Below the pieces are notes generated by a model. That model was given only the letters and a program-made list of their open reading frames with translations, did no database searches and was not told the origin of the DNA. A DNA stretch of 44,978 bases from a virus, in the IMG/VR virus record IMGVR_UViG_3300033182_000753, positions 1 through 44,978 of that record, one strand, 5' to 3'. The position numbers and the translations under genes were made by a program. Positions 1-8,662 of this stretch are shown here, one piece after another (within the stretch, counting starts at the first letter, position 1; the number at the start of each line of letters is the position of its first letter).

Positions 1-19
1 CTCTTCATTAAATTTATAA

Positions 20-205
20 TCAATCGACAAGTGCCGGTCCCTCCACTACAGTGCTTTTACGAATATCTACAAACTCACCACGATCAGTCTGCAATACAAA
101 CTTCTCAGACATCGGGTTGTTCAATACTTCAGGCATTGTGCCTACTTCAACGAGCTCTTTGTTCTCGTCTTTCCAATGTTTAAACTTGATTCTAAACTTT
201 TTCAT
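20..205 (-). CDS. Small hypothetical protein downstream of gp41
   Basis: I do not recognise this 61-residue basic protein. It starts KKFRIKFKHWKDE and contains a short acidic/hydrophobic C-terminus (STVVEGPALVD). The ATG at 205 overlaps the gp41 stop codon as ATGA, the arrangement used at many junctions here. An in-frame ATG two codons upstream (211) is also possible. It is probably co-translated with the helicase gene; function unknown. Confidence 0.6.
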   Translation of the reverse strand: MKKFRIKFKHWKDENKELVEVGTMPEVLNNPMSEKFVLQTDRGEFVDIRKSTVVEGPALVD

Positions 206-1602
206 TTCCATGATTCGAATATACTCTTGTCTACTCGTTCTCGTTTTAAACCTTCACCAAACTCTGTATTGTCCATGACTGGCTTGTCAGCAATGTCAGG
301 TCCAATATTGTTCTGTGCATTCTGTTCTACATCGTACAGCTTCATTCTTGATCGGTCGACTCCGACGACAAATCGACGATGGAGACCGGGGTCGTTGTAA
401 CGATTCTTGAGCTGTTTAATGAGGAGTTGACCGAGGCTCTCAAGCTCTTCGTTAGAAATGGCGGCAAACATAAAATCCGCAGTAGCGGGCAATCCAAAGG
501 ACTCGCTAGTGTCCTCGAGGCCGACGTCTGATGATGTAAAGCCTGTACGGTTCGTCTGCGTTGCTGTAAAGATCGGTAGGTTGAATTCAACTGCAAGCCC
601 TCTTAGTTCTTCGGCGATGGCCTTGACATAGGAATATGTGTTGACATTGGCACCCATACGGATACGAGATGAAACACATAGATTGAGATAATCGATATAG
701 ATGATATTAGGTATGAAGTTCTTCTTCAGCTTCAACTCGTTGAGTAGATGTCGAAGGTGACCACTACCGATAGAGGCAGTAGGATATTCTTTGACGATCA
801 ACTTACCAGCTGTCTTACCTTTGATTCGATTGAGTTTAGTTTCGTAGGTGTCTTTAGGATATGTCGACAGATCGTTGAGAGGGACACCCATGAGATTCGC
901 ATCGATACGTTCTGCGATCCTCTCTTCGGCCATTTCTAAGGTAACATACAATACGTTCTTACCTTGCATGAGGTTCGATGCAGCGAAGTGACACATCATC
1001 AGTGTTTTACCTACACCAGTACCAGCAAGAATTACGTTGAGTGTTTTACGAGGAATACCACCGCGAGTGATACGATTGAAGTAATCGAGGTCGAATGGTT
1101 GACGTTCGACTACCTTGTGATAGAAGTCGTATCGTGATTCGAAGTCTTCGAGGAAGTCATGACCAATATTGGTATCGAAGGAGACAGCGAGTGCATCAGA
1201 CAAGATTTCAGGCAATGCACCTTTGTCTTTGTCTGACTTCCCATCGATCACCTGAATCGATTCCATAATGGCGTTGTAGATTGCTTTGTCTTGACAATAC
1301 TTCTCTGTCTGCTTCAACAGCCACTCTTCATCCGTGTCTGATTTATTGAGCGACCCAATGAACTGTACACAGGCCGCATGAGTATCTGTATTGAGAGACA
1401 ACTCGTCCACCTCGATCTTCAGCGCTTCACGAGATGGACATGCATTGTATTTTGTAAAGTACTTGTCTACGAGGTTGAAGACAATACGTTGCTCATGATT
1501 GACAAAATATTCTTCTTTAAGAAATGGTAAGACACTACGAATGTAGTTCTCATCATATAGTAGATTGCTGAGTATAAGATTCTCGATTGAGATATCACTC
1601 AT
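202..1602 (-). CDS. 41: gp41-like replicative DNA helicase (DnaB family)
   Basis: Replicative 5'-3' helicase of the phage replisome, which moves on the lagging strand and works with the primase. The 466 residues are close to T4 gp41 (475). An N-terminal helical domain (about 1-110) is followed by a RecA-type ATPase core with Walker A AGTGVGKT at 194-201 and a Walker B-like IIYIDYLNL segment near 310. The C-terminal 'FTATQTNR' stretch resembles the DnaB motif H3 region. The start ATG overlaps the end of uvsX by 8 nt, so the two recombination/replication genes are coupled. The T4-superfamily assignment is secure. Confidence 0.95.
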   Translation of the reverse strand: MSDISIENLILSNLLYDENYIRSVLPFLKEEYFVNHEQRIVFNLVDKYFTKYNACPSREALKIEVDELSLNTDTHAACVQFIGSLNKSDTDEEWLLKQTEKYCQDKAIYNAIMESIQVIDGKSDKDKGALPEILSDALAVSFDTNIGHDFLEDFESRYDFYHKVVERQPFDLDYFNRITRGGIPRKTLNVILAGTGVGKTLMMCHFAASNLMQGKNVLYVTLEMAEERIAERIDANLMGVPLNDLSTYPKDTYETKLNRIKGKTAGKLIVKEYPTASIGSGHLRHLLNELKLKKNFIPNIIYIDYLNLCVSSRIRMGANVNTYSYVKAIAEELRGLAVEFNLPIFTATQTNRTGFTSSDVGLEDTSESFGLPATADFMFAAISNEELESLGQLLIKQLKNRYNDPGLHRRFVVGVDRSRMKLYDVEQNAQNNIGPDIADKPVMDNTEFGEGLKRERVDKSIFESWK

Positions 1603-2653
1603 TAGTTACAAACTCCTCTATCTCTTCGTCTGTGATAATAGCAGAGTGACCAACTTGATAGGTCTGCTTTATATATTCATTAAACTTTTCAGACGTCACA
1701 ATCGGCAACCAAAAATCTTTGGTGTCAGTATCTTTCAGTCTAAATTTTTTGTCTTCTACTTCCCCGGTGGTGACATCAACACGGGAGTACCAACCGTTAC
1801 TAGGTTTGACGATAAATTTTCCTGCCAATGCGATATCGAGTAGTCCAGACCAACGACTAATACCGCCGCCATGAGTAACAGTAACAGGAATCTTGGATTT
1901 TTCTCGTACATAACGTGATTTCTCCACATTGATAATGAAGTTATATCCTACCACATCTTTGCCTTCTTTTTCCTGTTGACGACCAATAATGTAGATGTTG
2001 TCTGCAGAATAGTATGAACCAGTACCACCACCAACGATATCTTTCGGGAACAAACTGATCTCTTTGTAAGTATGATTCACAACGACCATCGGAATATCTT
2101 TGAGTGTGAGGTGTGGCGTGACCATACGGAACAATGACTTGATCTGTTTTGCACGTGACATATCGGCAACTGCTTTCTCGTTGAGTGCATCTTCGACTTC
2201 TTTCTTCGAAGCGAGATTACCAATAGAATCGACAATCACAATGACTTTATCACCACGATCTACATTGTCGAGTTGTTTCATAATATCGAACTTGAGTTGC
2301 TCAACGTCTGTTACAGGTGTGTGCAGTACACGATCCATATCGATACCAAAAGTTTCGAAGTATGATTGAGGTGTACCGAACTCTGAGTCATAGAACAACA
2401 AAGCAGCGTCTTCGTACTTGTCGAGATATGCTTTCGCCATCAACAAGCTGAACGCTGTCTTGAAGTGTTTACTTGGACCAGCCCACATCGTAAGACCAGG
2501 TGTGAGACCACCATCGAGTCTGCCTGACAATGCAAGATTGATGATAGGAATGGCTGTTGGAATCATATCCTTCTTTGTGAAGAACTTTGATTCAGAAAGG
2601 ATAGCTGTATCCTTGATGGTTGAATTCTTTTGTAACTTAGATAAAATTGACAT
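1595..2653 (-). CDS. uvsX: UvsX, RecA-like recombinase
   Basis: Strand-exchange recombinase for recombination-dependent replication and repair, acting on gp32-coated ssDNA with UvsY. The Walker A is the distinctive T4-type GPSKHFKT (residues 59-66 from the chosen start), not RecA's GPESSGKT. The Walker B-like VIVIVDSIGNL and the GGGTGSYYSADN loop segment follow in order. I chose the ATG at 2653 because an AGGAG lies just upstream and a promoter sits at 2681-2709. The longer reading frame (seven extra residues) lacks this. It is the first gene of a uvsX-41 unit. Confidence 0.95.
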   Translation of the reverse strand: MSILSKLQKNSTIKDTAILSESKFFTKKDMIPTAIPIINLALSGRLDGGLTPGLTMWAGPSKHFKTAFSLLMAKAYLDKYEDAALLFYDSEFGTPQSYFETFGIDMDRVLHTPVTDVEQLKFDIMKQLDNVDRGDKVIVIVDSIGNLASKKEVEDALNEKAVADMSRAKQIKSLFRMVTPHLTLKDIPMVVVNHTYKEISLFPKDIVGGGTGSYYSADNIYIIGRQQEKEGKDVVGYNFIINVEKSRYVREKSKIPVTVTHGGGISRWSGLLDIALAGKFIVKPSNGWYSRVDVTTGEVEDKKFRLKDTDTKDFWLPIVTSEKFNEYIKQTYQVGHSAIITDEEIEEFVTNE

Positions 2654-2680
2654 GTGAACTCCTATACTTTTCACTGTCCC

Positions 2681-2709
2681 ATTCTACTCTAATTATTTTA
2701 ATTTGTACA
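2681..2709 (-). promoter_or_regulatory. Promoter candidate for uvsX-41
   Basis: On the minus strand TGTAC (2709-2705) is followed after 18 nt by TAGAAT (2686-2681) and then GGG. It lies in the gap between the glycosyltransferase-like gene and uvsX, about 28 nt before the uvsX start. It matches seven other sites in this window with the same element and spacing. Confidence 0.65.
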
Positions 2710-3609
2710 TGCTATTGGTCTTAACTTCGATGATGCTGTTATTAAATGAGCATAGTCACTTTGAGCTTCTTGTAAAGATTCGCCAAAGTTGTATTTATTT
2801 TCAGGATAACCATCACGGAACCATTCTTGATGATCAAAATGTTGTTGGCCAATCTTTGCTATTCCAGTACAATCAATTGCAAATGTATCGTACGGTTCAC
2901 ATAAAATTTGCCACCAACCATATTCTGCTGCGCCTAATTGTTTTGTTTTATACAAATATAAAGTTCTGGCCCAATCAAACATATCCGCTTTATGGATAAT
3001 GACAAAATCATGTACGCCCATCGAATATAGGCTTTGTAATTTTATTGGGGCTTTAATACATTCTTCTATAGAACGACTGTGATTAAACGAATGAAAACCT
3101 ATAGGTGTACACTTATCATATACTATATCACAATAATCTTTGATATGACACTTCAGTTCGGCTCTACAAAATGCATCATATCTTACTCTTATAATAATAT
3201 CATATTTTTTTTGATCTATCAGATCTCTCACAATCATAGCATGCGCTATATGTTGTTTCATATGATTGCGGCTTTTTAATCTAGCGTGTATTGTCGTTTC
3301 GCATTCTTTTTTTAATTTAGCGAGTGGATTAGGATCATTGATAAATCTTTGTGGTAATTGCTTAATATCGATTTCGTCTTTGCGAATTTTTTTCAATACT
3401 TCGATAGCAGTTTTAAAATGTGTTTTAGCTGGATGATAATGAGATCGTGGTTCTTGATGAACAATATTAATAAATGGTTCAATAGATTGATTGTGCCATG
3501 TTGAGAAAAAGTAATCTGCATCCGGCAACATTTTTTTAAATCTATAAATATTTTGTTGGTATGATCCTCTTAACTGACCAGAAAAACATACAGCAATCTT
3601 TAACGCCAT
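2698..3609 (-). CDS. Glycosyltransferase-like hypothetical protein, paralogue 1
   Basis: Probable phage-encoded glycosyltransferase-like protein of 303 residues; substrate unknown. It opens with KIAVCFSGQLRGSY, contains KQHIAHAM and the strand-like IIIRVRYDAFCRAEL, and ends with a GWWQILCEPYDTFAI segment. The same three blocks occur in the upstream neighbour (3600-4328), so the two are tandem paralogues. ATG 3609 is chosen because the reading frame upstream is only an overlap with the neighbour and a GAGAGAAAG precedes it. Its role could be decoration of a sugar on host surface, virion or DNA; nothing in the sequence decides this. Confidence 0.6.
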   Translation of the reverse strand: MALKIAVCFSGQLRGSYQQNIYRFKKMLPDADYFFSTWHNQSIEPFINIVHQEPRSHYHPAKTHFKTAIEVLKKIRKDEIDIKQLPQRFINDPNPLAKLKKECETTIHARLKSRNHMKQHIAHAMIVRDLIDQKKYDIIIRVRYDAFCRAELKCHIKDYCDIVYDKCTPIGFHSFNHSRSIEECIKAPIKLQSLYSMGVHDFVIIHKADMFDWARTLYLYKTKQLGAAEYGWWQILCEPYDTFAIDCTGIAKIGQQHFDHQEWFRDGYPENKYNFGESLQEAQSDYAHLITASSKLRPIACTN

Positions 3610-4328
3610 CTTTCTCTCTCTATTTTTACATATGCACAACTAGCACAATAAACATTAACATGAAATGGTTCACACAAAATCTGCCACCAGCCGCCTTCTG
3701 CCGATTTTAGTTTTTTAGAAGCAACTAAATCATATACTATTTGTGGCTTAAACATATCTGCTCTATGACAAATAACTACATCTCCAAAAGCTTCTATATG
3801 TGGTATATAATTGAATTTTGTCCCTTCATATTCTCCCATATATCCAATCGAAACTGGAGTTTTTTGATGATACGAGAGATTAATCATGTAGTGTAAAACT
3901 TCTCGTGTAAAATCTTCAGTATATTTTAAATCGTATCGTACACGAAATACTACATCATAATCTTTGTCTTCACAATATTTTTCAAATGCCAATGCATGCG
4001 CTAGATGTTGTTTGACTCTATCTCTGCCAGTTTTTCTTATCTGATAACTTAATACACGATGCGGCTCAGCGCCTGTTTTGGCAGGAGGTACAAAACCATT
4101 TTCTTTTTTTATTTCTCTCAGTTGTTTTAACCATACTTTATGAATATATCTTTCACTGTTATATGGTATATGCGGCTCTTCAAACTTATGATCTATCCAA
4201 TCAAAATCGTTATCGTCCCACGACGTAAAAAACATATCAGCTTCTGGTAAGTGTGTTTTCCACCACCATATATTATCTTTATACGACTCGCCTCTGATTT
4301 GACCAGAGAATAAAACTGCAACTTTCAT
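3600..4328 (-). CDS. Glycosyltransferase-like hypothetical protein, paralogue 2
   Basis: 242-residue paralogue of the downstream gene: KVAVLFSGQIRGESY at the start, KQHLAHALAF and VVFRVRYDLKY in the middle, GWWQILCEPFHVNVY near the end. It is shorter at the C-terminus. The start codon overlaps the HAD-nucleotidyltransferase stop (ATGA), so it belongs to a co-translated sugar-metabolism block with that gene. It probably uses a nucleotide-sugar made or handled by that neighbour (inference). Confidence 0.6.
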   Translation of the reverse strand: MKVAVLFSGQIRGESYKDNIWWWKTHLPEADMFFTSWDDNDFDWIDHKFEEPHIPYNSERYIHKVWLKQLREIKKENGFVPPAKTGAEPHRVLSYQIRKTGRDRVKQHLAHALAFEKYCEDKDYDVVFRVRYDLKYTEDFTREVLHYMINLSYHQKTPVSIGYMGEYEGTKFNYIPHIEAFGDVVICHRADMFKPQIVYDLVASKKLKSAEGGWWQILCEPFHVNVYCASCAYVKIERERWR

Positions 4329-5674
4329 CTGTTTATAAACAATTCCAAATCTTCAGGTGTACCCAAACCCCACATGCCATCAACGTGATACGCTTGTATT
4401 TTCTTTCCATCAGCTATCGCTTCATTGAATACAGGGCAAACATAAAACTCATTGTTTACTCTGATATTTTTGTTTATCATTTGTTTAGCGTACTTAACAA
4501 AATCACTACCCTTTTTCCAATAATAAAATCCAACGGTTGCATTGTCACTAATAGGATCTTTTTCTGCAACTCTTATAACATAACCATTCTCATCTATTTC
4601 AGCAAAAGACCATTTCGGATGAGAAGCTTTAAACGTTACAATACCACCGTCACAATCTTTTTCTTGCATATTGTACATAAATTCTACTGGATCCCATTCA
4701 ACAAACTGATCGCTGTTTGCAAAAAATAATGGATTATTATTGTCAATCAAATTTTCTGCCAGCAGAGCTGTGCAAGCAGCTCCCTCTGTGACGTAATTAA
4801 TATCTACGATACTATTATTAGACGTCATCATATTCATCATAGTATCTAGATTAAACTTGTCTCTGTGTTCTTCTTGACAAATATAAATATGATTTGCTTC
4901 CATCCCAATATTTTCTACTACAAGCTGAATCATTGGTTTACCTTCAACTTGAATCAATGGTTTTGGAAATGAATAGCCGGCTTCTTTAAATCTTGTACCA
5001 GCTCCTGCCATCGGAATCAATACATTTAATTTAGGATCGCTCCATTTTAGTTTAGTTGGCTCGGATGAAATTTGTGGCATAATATTTTCGATAGTCACTT
5101 CGCTAGGATCTTTTACACGAATGACATTAGCACCTGATCTTTTAGCGGCTAATAAACCAGGAGGAGAATCTTCGACGATGACTGTTTCTTCTGGCAATAC
5201 ACCAATTCTTGACATCGCAGACCAATATAATTCAGGATGGGGTTTAGCATTATCAACATGTTCGTTAGCTAGCATCACATCCATTTGATTCCACAACTTA
5301 GCTGATTTTAATGCAGCGTGCATTGTTGTACGTATTGAATTAGTACATACACCAACTTTATATCCTTTAGATTTCAAATGCATTACTAGATCATATACAT
5401 GTTGTAAAGCCCCTAGCTTTCCGATCTGCTCAGAGGTATAATCCTGCTTAGCTTTAAATATTCTATCGTGTTCCGAAGTTGGCAGCCCCTTGTTATTCGT
5501 CAGCATCTCAAGTTTTTGCTGAGTCTTATGGCCATCGTAAATTTTCAGATGTTCTTCTTCAGTGATGACATAGGTCTCGTCATAATTAGCGAGAGCCTTG
5601 TTGAGAGAATTGAAGTGGATGTTTTTGGCGTTAATCAATACACCGTCAAGATCAAACAAAACTAATTTTATCAT
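4325..5674 (-). CDS. HAD phosphatase-nucleotidyltransferase fusion protein
   Basis: Two-domain sugar-metabolism enzyme of 449 residues. Residues 1-205 are a beta-phosphoglucomutase-like HAD phosphatase: DxD motif FDLDGV (D8, D10), a VCTNSIR motif-II region, KPHPELYW, and VIVEDSPPG as motif III/IV. Residues about 212-449 are a sugar-1-phosphate nucleotidyltransferase: IPMAGAGTRF nucleotide-binding loop, FPKPLIQVEGKPM, and FANSDQFVEW as the metal-binding Asp region. The fusion could make an NDP-sugar or NDP-polyol and dephosphorylate a related sugar phosphate. The glycosyltransferase-like genes on either side are likely users. The exact substrate cannot be read from the sequence. Confidence 0.85.
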   Translation of the reverse strand: MIKLVLFDLDGVLINAKNIHFNSLNKALANYDETYVITEEEHLKIYDGHKTQQKLEMLTNNKGLPTSEHDRIFKAKQDYTSEQIGKLGALQHVYDLVMHLKSKGYKVGVCTNSIRTTMHAALKSAKLWNQMDVMLANEHVDNAKPHPELYWSAMSRIGVLPEETVIVEDSPPGLLAAKRSGANVIRVKDPSEVTIENIMPQISSEPTKLKWSDPKLNVLIPMAGAGTRFKEAGYSFPKPLIQVEGKPMIQLVVENIGMEANHIYICQEEHRDKFNLDTMMNMMTSNNSIVDINYVTEGAACTALLAENLIDNNNPLFFANSDQFVEWDPVEFMYNMQEKDCDGGIVTFKASHPKWSFAEIDENGYVIRVAEKDPISDNATVGFYYWKKGSDFVKYAKQMINKNIRVNNEFYVCPVFNEAIADGKKIQAYHVDGMWGLGTPEDLELFINR

Positions 5675-6143
5675 GAATCAAATATTTCTCCGGTGTATCA
5701 GTACAAATGCCATAAAAGTTTCTTATATTTAGCCCGCTATCCTCGGGCATCACAGCGATACCTCTGATAGGCAAACTCACATCAATACCTGGATATGCCC
5801 AAATAAAACCTCGCGATGTCATAGTAAAATCATCTGTTTCATGCCAGAAAAAATTCAGTTTTTCTGTTTCATGATGGTTATGTAAATATACTAGAGCTAA
5901 CATATTCTTGCAGTGTATCCACAAAAAGTTTCTTCGTGTGAACAACCACTCAAAAGAAACTTCGTATTGAGGTTCATCGTGACCGAGCCAAAATTCTACG
6001 AATTGATTGTTCTCAAAAATCCATAGATCTACTTCTACGTTAATCTCTAATCCACGAATGCACCGATCTATATGCGTAGGATCATTTTCTATGCTCGGAT
6101 CTTTACCCGATACATTTCCTCTGTGTGATATGACTAACATCAT
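5652..6143 (-). CDS. Short GDPD-like phosphodiesterase family protein
   Basis: 163-residue protein that looks like a minimal glycerophosphodiester phosphodiesterase (TIM-barrel PLC-like). It opens MMLVISHRGN (the HRG motif), then GLEINVEVDLW (E-x-D metal ligands) and WLGHDEP (catalytic H-D). It is much shorter than the usual 250-300 residues, so either the barrel is compact or the C-terminal half has diverged. I chose ATG 6143 because the longer reading would need a TTG start. It overlaps the HAD-nucleotidyltransferase start by 23 nt. Its role in the sugar block is unknown. Confidence 0.55.
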   Translation of the reverse strand: MMLVISHRGNVSGKDPSIENDPTHIDRCIRGLEINVEVDLWIFENNQFVEFWLGHDEPQYEVSFEWLFTRRNFLWIHCKNMLALVYLHNHHETEKLNFFWHETDDFTMTSRGFIWAYPGIDVSLPIRGIAVMPEDSGLNIRNFYGICTDTPEKYLIHDKISFV

Positions 6144-6160
6144 CGTATCCGTGTTGAGAC

Positions 6161-7027
6161 TTAAAACCAATTTTTAGGTCTACCATCTTGATGAGGTGAA
6201 CCCAATCGAGCAATGCCTTTGTACTGCATTTCTTTTATATATCGAAAATTATAGAGATAATTTTCCATATAATTAACATTTTCTTGTAATGTATCGTGTA
6301 TATCGAATCTATTTCGTACAAACTTCTTATCTTCTTCAGGTACAACTCTATTTGCAATTTTTTCGACTTCTTCTTCATCGAGATAATGCATATTTGAAAA
6401 ATGTGTTATCCATTCTTTTATGATTTTAGTTGGTCCTATCCAAGAATAGTCCCAATCACTTAGAGTACAAAAATATACACCTCCAGCTCGCGTATCTTTT
6501 GTAATAGGTAATTCTACATGATCACCGATGAGATACATTGTATTTTCTTTTAGTATGACATCCTCACGAAAGAAACAGTCGGGTCTCAAAAAAATAACAT
6601 AGTCGTAATCATCAAAAGAAATAACTTTATCATGCAGATCTTTCATTCTAATTGCTGGATATATTTGACTACACTCAAATCCCATTGCGCTGATATTATT
6701 AAGTCTCAGTTTGCTAAGGTCTAATTCTCTAATACTATGAAATCCCCAATATTCATCAGCAAAAATTTCATAAACCATTTTTTTAGTTTGATCGAACGAC
6801 GTAATATTCTCATTTTCTTTCCAATCATCTTTATAATACTTAGAAGAAAAATTAGTCGGATCAAATGAACAAACTGTTGTAAATTTTGTATTTGGATTTT
6901 TATCTATGAGTTTTTCTTTCCAATTAAAATAATTAGTATGAAAACCATATTCGTAGTGTTGCTCTTTTGGTCTTCTAATTGCTATGCCACAAAGACATAA
7001 AAGGACACTAGTTACCGTCTCTGCCAT
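6161..7027 (-). CDS. Putative glycosyltransferase-like protein
   Basis: 288 residues, not assigned to a family with confidence. It starts with a hydrophobic strand (SVLLCLCGIAIRR) typical of a Rossmann-like beginning. A DYDYVIFLRPDCFF segment (about 133-146) looks like the DxD-bearing strand of a GT-A glycosyltransferase, and resembles the IIIRVRYDAFC block of the two paralogues at 2.7-4.3 kb. It overlaps the 3' end of the coiled-coil membrane protein gene by 20 nt. A third, more distant member of the local glycosyltransferase set is the best guess. Confidence 0.5.
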   Translation of the reverse strand: MAETVTSVLLCLCGIAIRRPKEQHYEYGFHTNYFNWKEKLIDKNPNTKFTTVCSFDPTNFSSKYYKDDWKENENITSFDQTKKMVYEIFADEYWGFHSIRELDLSKLRLNNISAMGFECSQIYPAIRMKDLHDKVISFDDYDYVIFLRPDCFFREDVILKENTMYLIGDHVELPITKDTRAGGVYFCTLSDWDYSWIGPTKIIKEWITHFSNMHYLDEEEVEKIANRVVPEEDKKFVRNRFDIHDTLQENVNYMENYLYNFRYIKEMQYKGIARLGSPHQDGRPKNWF

Positions 7028-7871
7028 GACCTTCTCTATTCACTCTCACTTCTTCCACTTCTACATCTCTCATCACATCTTGTTCAGTCATGAATGCGAT
7101 AGGTGTCAACATCTCACGGTGTTTCAATCCTACATTGCCTGCAAGTAACAGACAAATTGCGAGAGGATCAAATACCACAATAAGCAAGATAATAATCCAG
7201 CGAACAGCTGTGTCGAAATAATCTTCAGCTTCATCACCATATATTAACTCAGCGATATATTTAAGAGGCCCAATCTCTGCTTCAAGTTGAATAGCTTGTC
7301 TGCGGAGTGGCAAGATTTCTTCGGTAAGGGTTTCGATAGTATCGTACGCATTAGAGATCGTTTGGTTGAGCGCCGCCCTTTCCTCGGATTGAGACTGCCT
7401 AACTGCAATCGAACCTTCAGGTCCTCGTATTCGATCGTATTCTTGAAGCGTGGATACCGCTTCGTCAAGTTGTCCGAGGACGAGCTGCGAATCATTGATG
7501 ATACTACTTTGCCTGTCGATTCGGCGTTGTAACGATTCAATACGTATTTCATTATTACCTCCTTCCAAAACTGTCTGATCGACATGAGCTTTGGACAAAT
7601 AACCAAAAATTCCCATCGACGTGATGACAATCAAAACTACGACTGCTATAGTCATATATATGCGCATCAACCATGGTGCTATCGACCAATTACGATAGAG
7701 CCACGATGCTGCAACAAGTTTAGAGGTTTCGAGGGCACCGGCCATAACGACCACAGACCAAAAAGCGCCCGCAAAAATAGTAGCAATACCGACTACTGAG
7801 AAGTAGCCGGCTACAGCGGAGAGTATAAGACCCATAGCCAGTGCCATGACACTAATTGGAAAACTCTGCAT
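7008..7871 (-). CDS. Coiled-coil membrane protein conserved in marine T4-like phages
   Basis: 287-residue predicted inner-membrane protein. Hydrophobic segments occur at about 5-30, 31-52 and 70-92, followed by a long charged coiled coil (about 105-205, rich in E/Q/R with ESLQRRIDRQ and ETLTEEILPLRRQ). A final hydrophobic segment, VRWIIILLIVVFDPLAICLLLAG, is followed by a cytoplasmic tail. This topology is familiar from conserved hypothetical proteins of marine T4-like phages; function unknown. A good AGGAGAATAAC ribosome-binding site precedes the ATG, overlapping the iscU stop. Confidence 0.75.
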   Translation of the reverse strand: MQSFPISVMALAMGLILSAVAGYFSVVGIATIFAGAFWSVVVMAGALETSKLVAASWLYRNWSIAPWLMRIYMTIAVVVLIVITSMGIFGYLSKAHVDQTVLEGGNNEIRIESLQRRIDRQSSIINDSQLVLGQLDEAVSTLQEYDRIRGPEGSIAVRQSQSEERAALNQTISNAYDTIETLTEEILPLRRQAIQLEAEIGPLKYIAELIYGDEAEDYFDTAVRWIIILLIVVFDPLAICLLLAGNVGLKHREMLTPIAFMTEQDVMRDVEVEEVRVNREGHGRDGN

Positions 7872-7872
7872 G

Positions 7873-8262
7873 TTATTCTCCTAAATTGTTTTTGTTCTTA
7901 TAATCTAGGATCGCAGTTTTGATTGCATCTTCTGCGAGAACACTACAGTGGATTTTTACAGGGGGAAGGGAGAGTTCTTGAGCGAGGTCAGTATTCTTGA
8001 TCTGATTAGCTTCCTCAAGGCTTTTACCTTTGACCCATTCTGTGAGAAGAGAACTTGATGCAATTGCGGATCCGCATCCAAAAGTTTTGAATTTAGCGTC
8101 TTCAATGATTCCGTTGGGCGAAACCTTGATTTGCAATTGCATGACATCTCCGCAAGCCGGAGCGCCAACCAAGCCTGTTCCCACGGTTTCATCCGTTGCA
8201 TCAAGCTTTCCAACGTTTCTTGGGTTATCATAGTGGTCTAATACTTCCTTTGAGTATGCCAT
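7873..8262 (-). CDS. iscU: IscU-like iron-sulfur cluster scaffold protein
   Basis: Scaffold on which [2Fe-2S] clusters are built from cysteine-desulfurase sulfur before transfer to apoproteins. At 129 residues it is full length for IscU. It has the three cluster cysteines in context: GAPACGDVM (C37, D39), TFGCGSAIASSS (C63) and HCSVLAEDA (H105, C106). It also has the LPPVK segment (99-103), which in bacterial IscU is the HscA-chaperone recognition motif. No other Isc/Suf gene is visible here, so it would have to work with host IscS/HscA or an equivalent. It sits in the gp43-downstream unit between an exported protein and a membrane protein. An auxiliary metabolic role (supporting host Fe-S supply during infection) is inferred. 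Confidence 0.93.
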   Translation of the reverse strand: MAYSKEVLDHYDNPRNVGKLDATDETVGTGLVGAPACGDVMQLQIKVSPNGIIEDAKFKTFGCGSAIASSSLLTEWVKGKSLEEANQIKNTDLAQELSLPPVKIHCSVLAEDAIKTAILDYKNKNNLGE

Positions 8263-8265
8263 GGT

Positions 8266-8661
8266 TTAACCGGCTGGACAAACGCTCGCGTCGTCAGATG
8301 CGTCAAACAGATCGTCACCACAACCATACGTACCATCTTTATTTGAATCACAAGCACGCTGCCAATATTGGTCAGTGAACGAGTAACCATATTCGAATGG
8401 CACATGAGCTTTACACCATTCATGTGTACCCATTTGATTTGGGTTAGGTGTGGGTTCAGGTTTATCTACCTTCTCAGTAGGCCATTGCTTTTTAAATTGC
8501 ACTGACTTTGAGTAAGGGTGATATGACCAAAGGTTAGGTTGCTTAGATACGAAAACATATTCATCATCGGCAACTGTGTAAACATCTCCGTTATCATACG
8601 TAATGGTGTGAGCGGTAGCCAACGATGTAAAGGCCACAAGGAGCAACATTAAGTATTTCAT
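8266..8661 (-). CDS. Small exported protein of unknown function
   Basis: 131 residues with a clear signal peptide (MKYLMLLLVAFTSLATA, cleavage probably after A-T-A). The mature part has a YDNGDVYTV beta-like segment, a proline-rich linker (KPEPTPNPN) and a Cys-containing C-terminal region (EWCKAH, RACDSNKDGTYGCGDD, SVCPAG). The four cysteines could form disulfides in the periplasm. The acidic DSNKDG loop resembles a calcium-binding loop. I do not recognise the family. It is preceded by AGGA and follows the 103-residue gene directly. Confidence 0.65.
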   Translation of the reverse strand: MKYLMLLLVAFTSLATAHTITYDNGDVYTVADDEYVFVSKQPNLWSYHPYSKSVQFKKQWPTEKVDKPEPTPNPNQMGTHEWCKAHVPFEYGYSFTDQYWQRACDSNKDGTYGCGDDLFDASDDASVCPAG

Positions 8662-8662
8662 T

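Noticed and set aside
1-8. Start of another gene (ATG at 8) at the window edge
   Set aside because: Only eight bases remain and no ribosome-binding site is visible; a primase gene would fit the usual order but cannot be supported.
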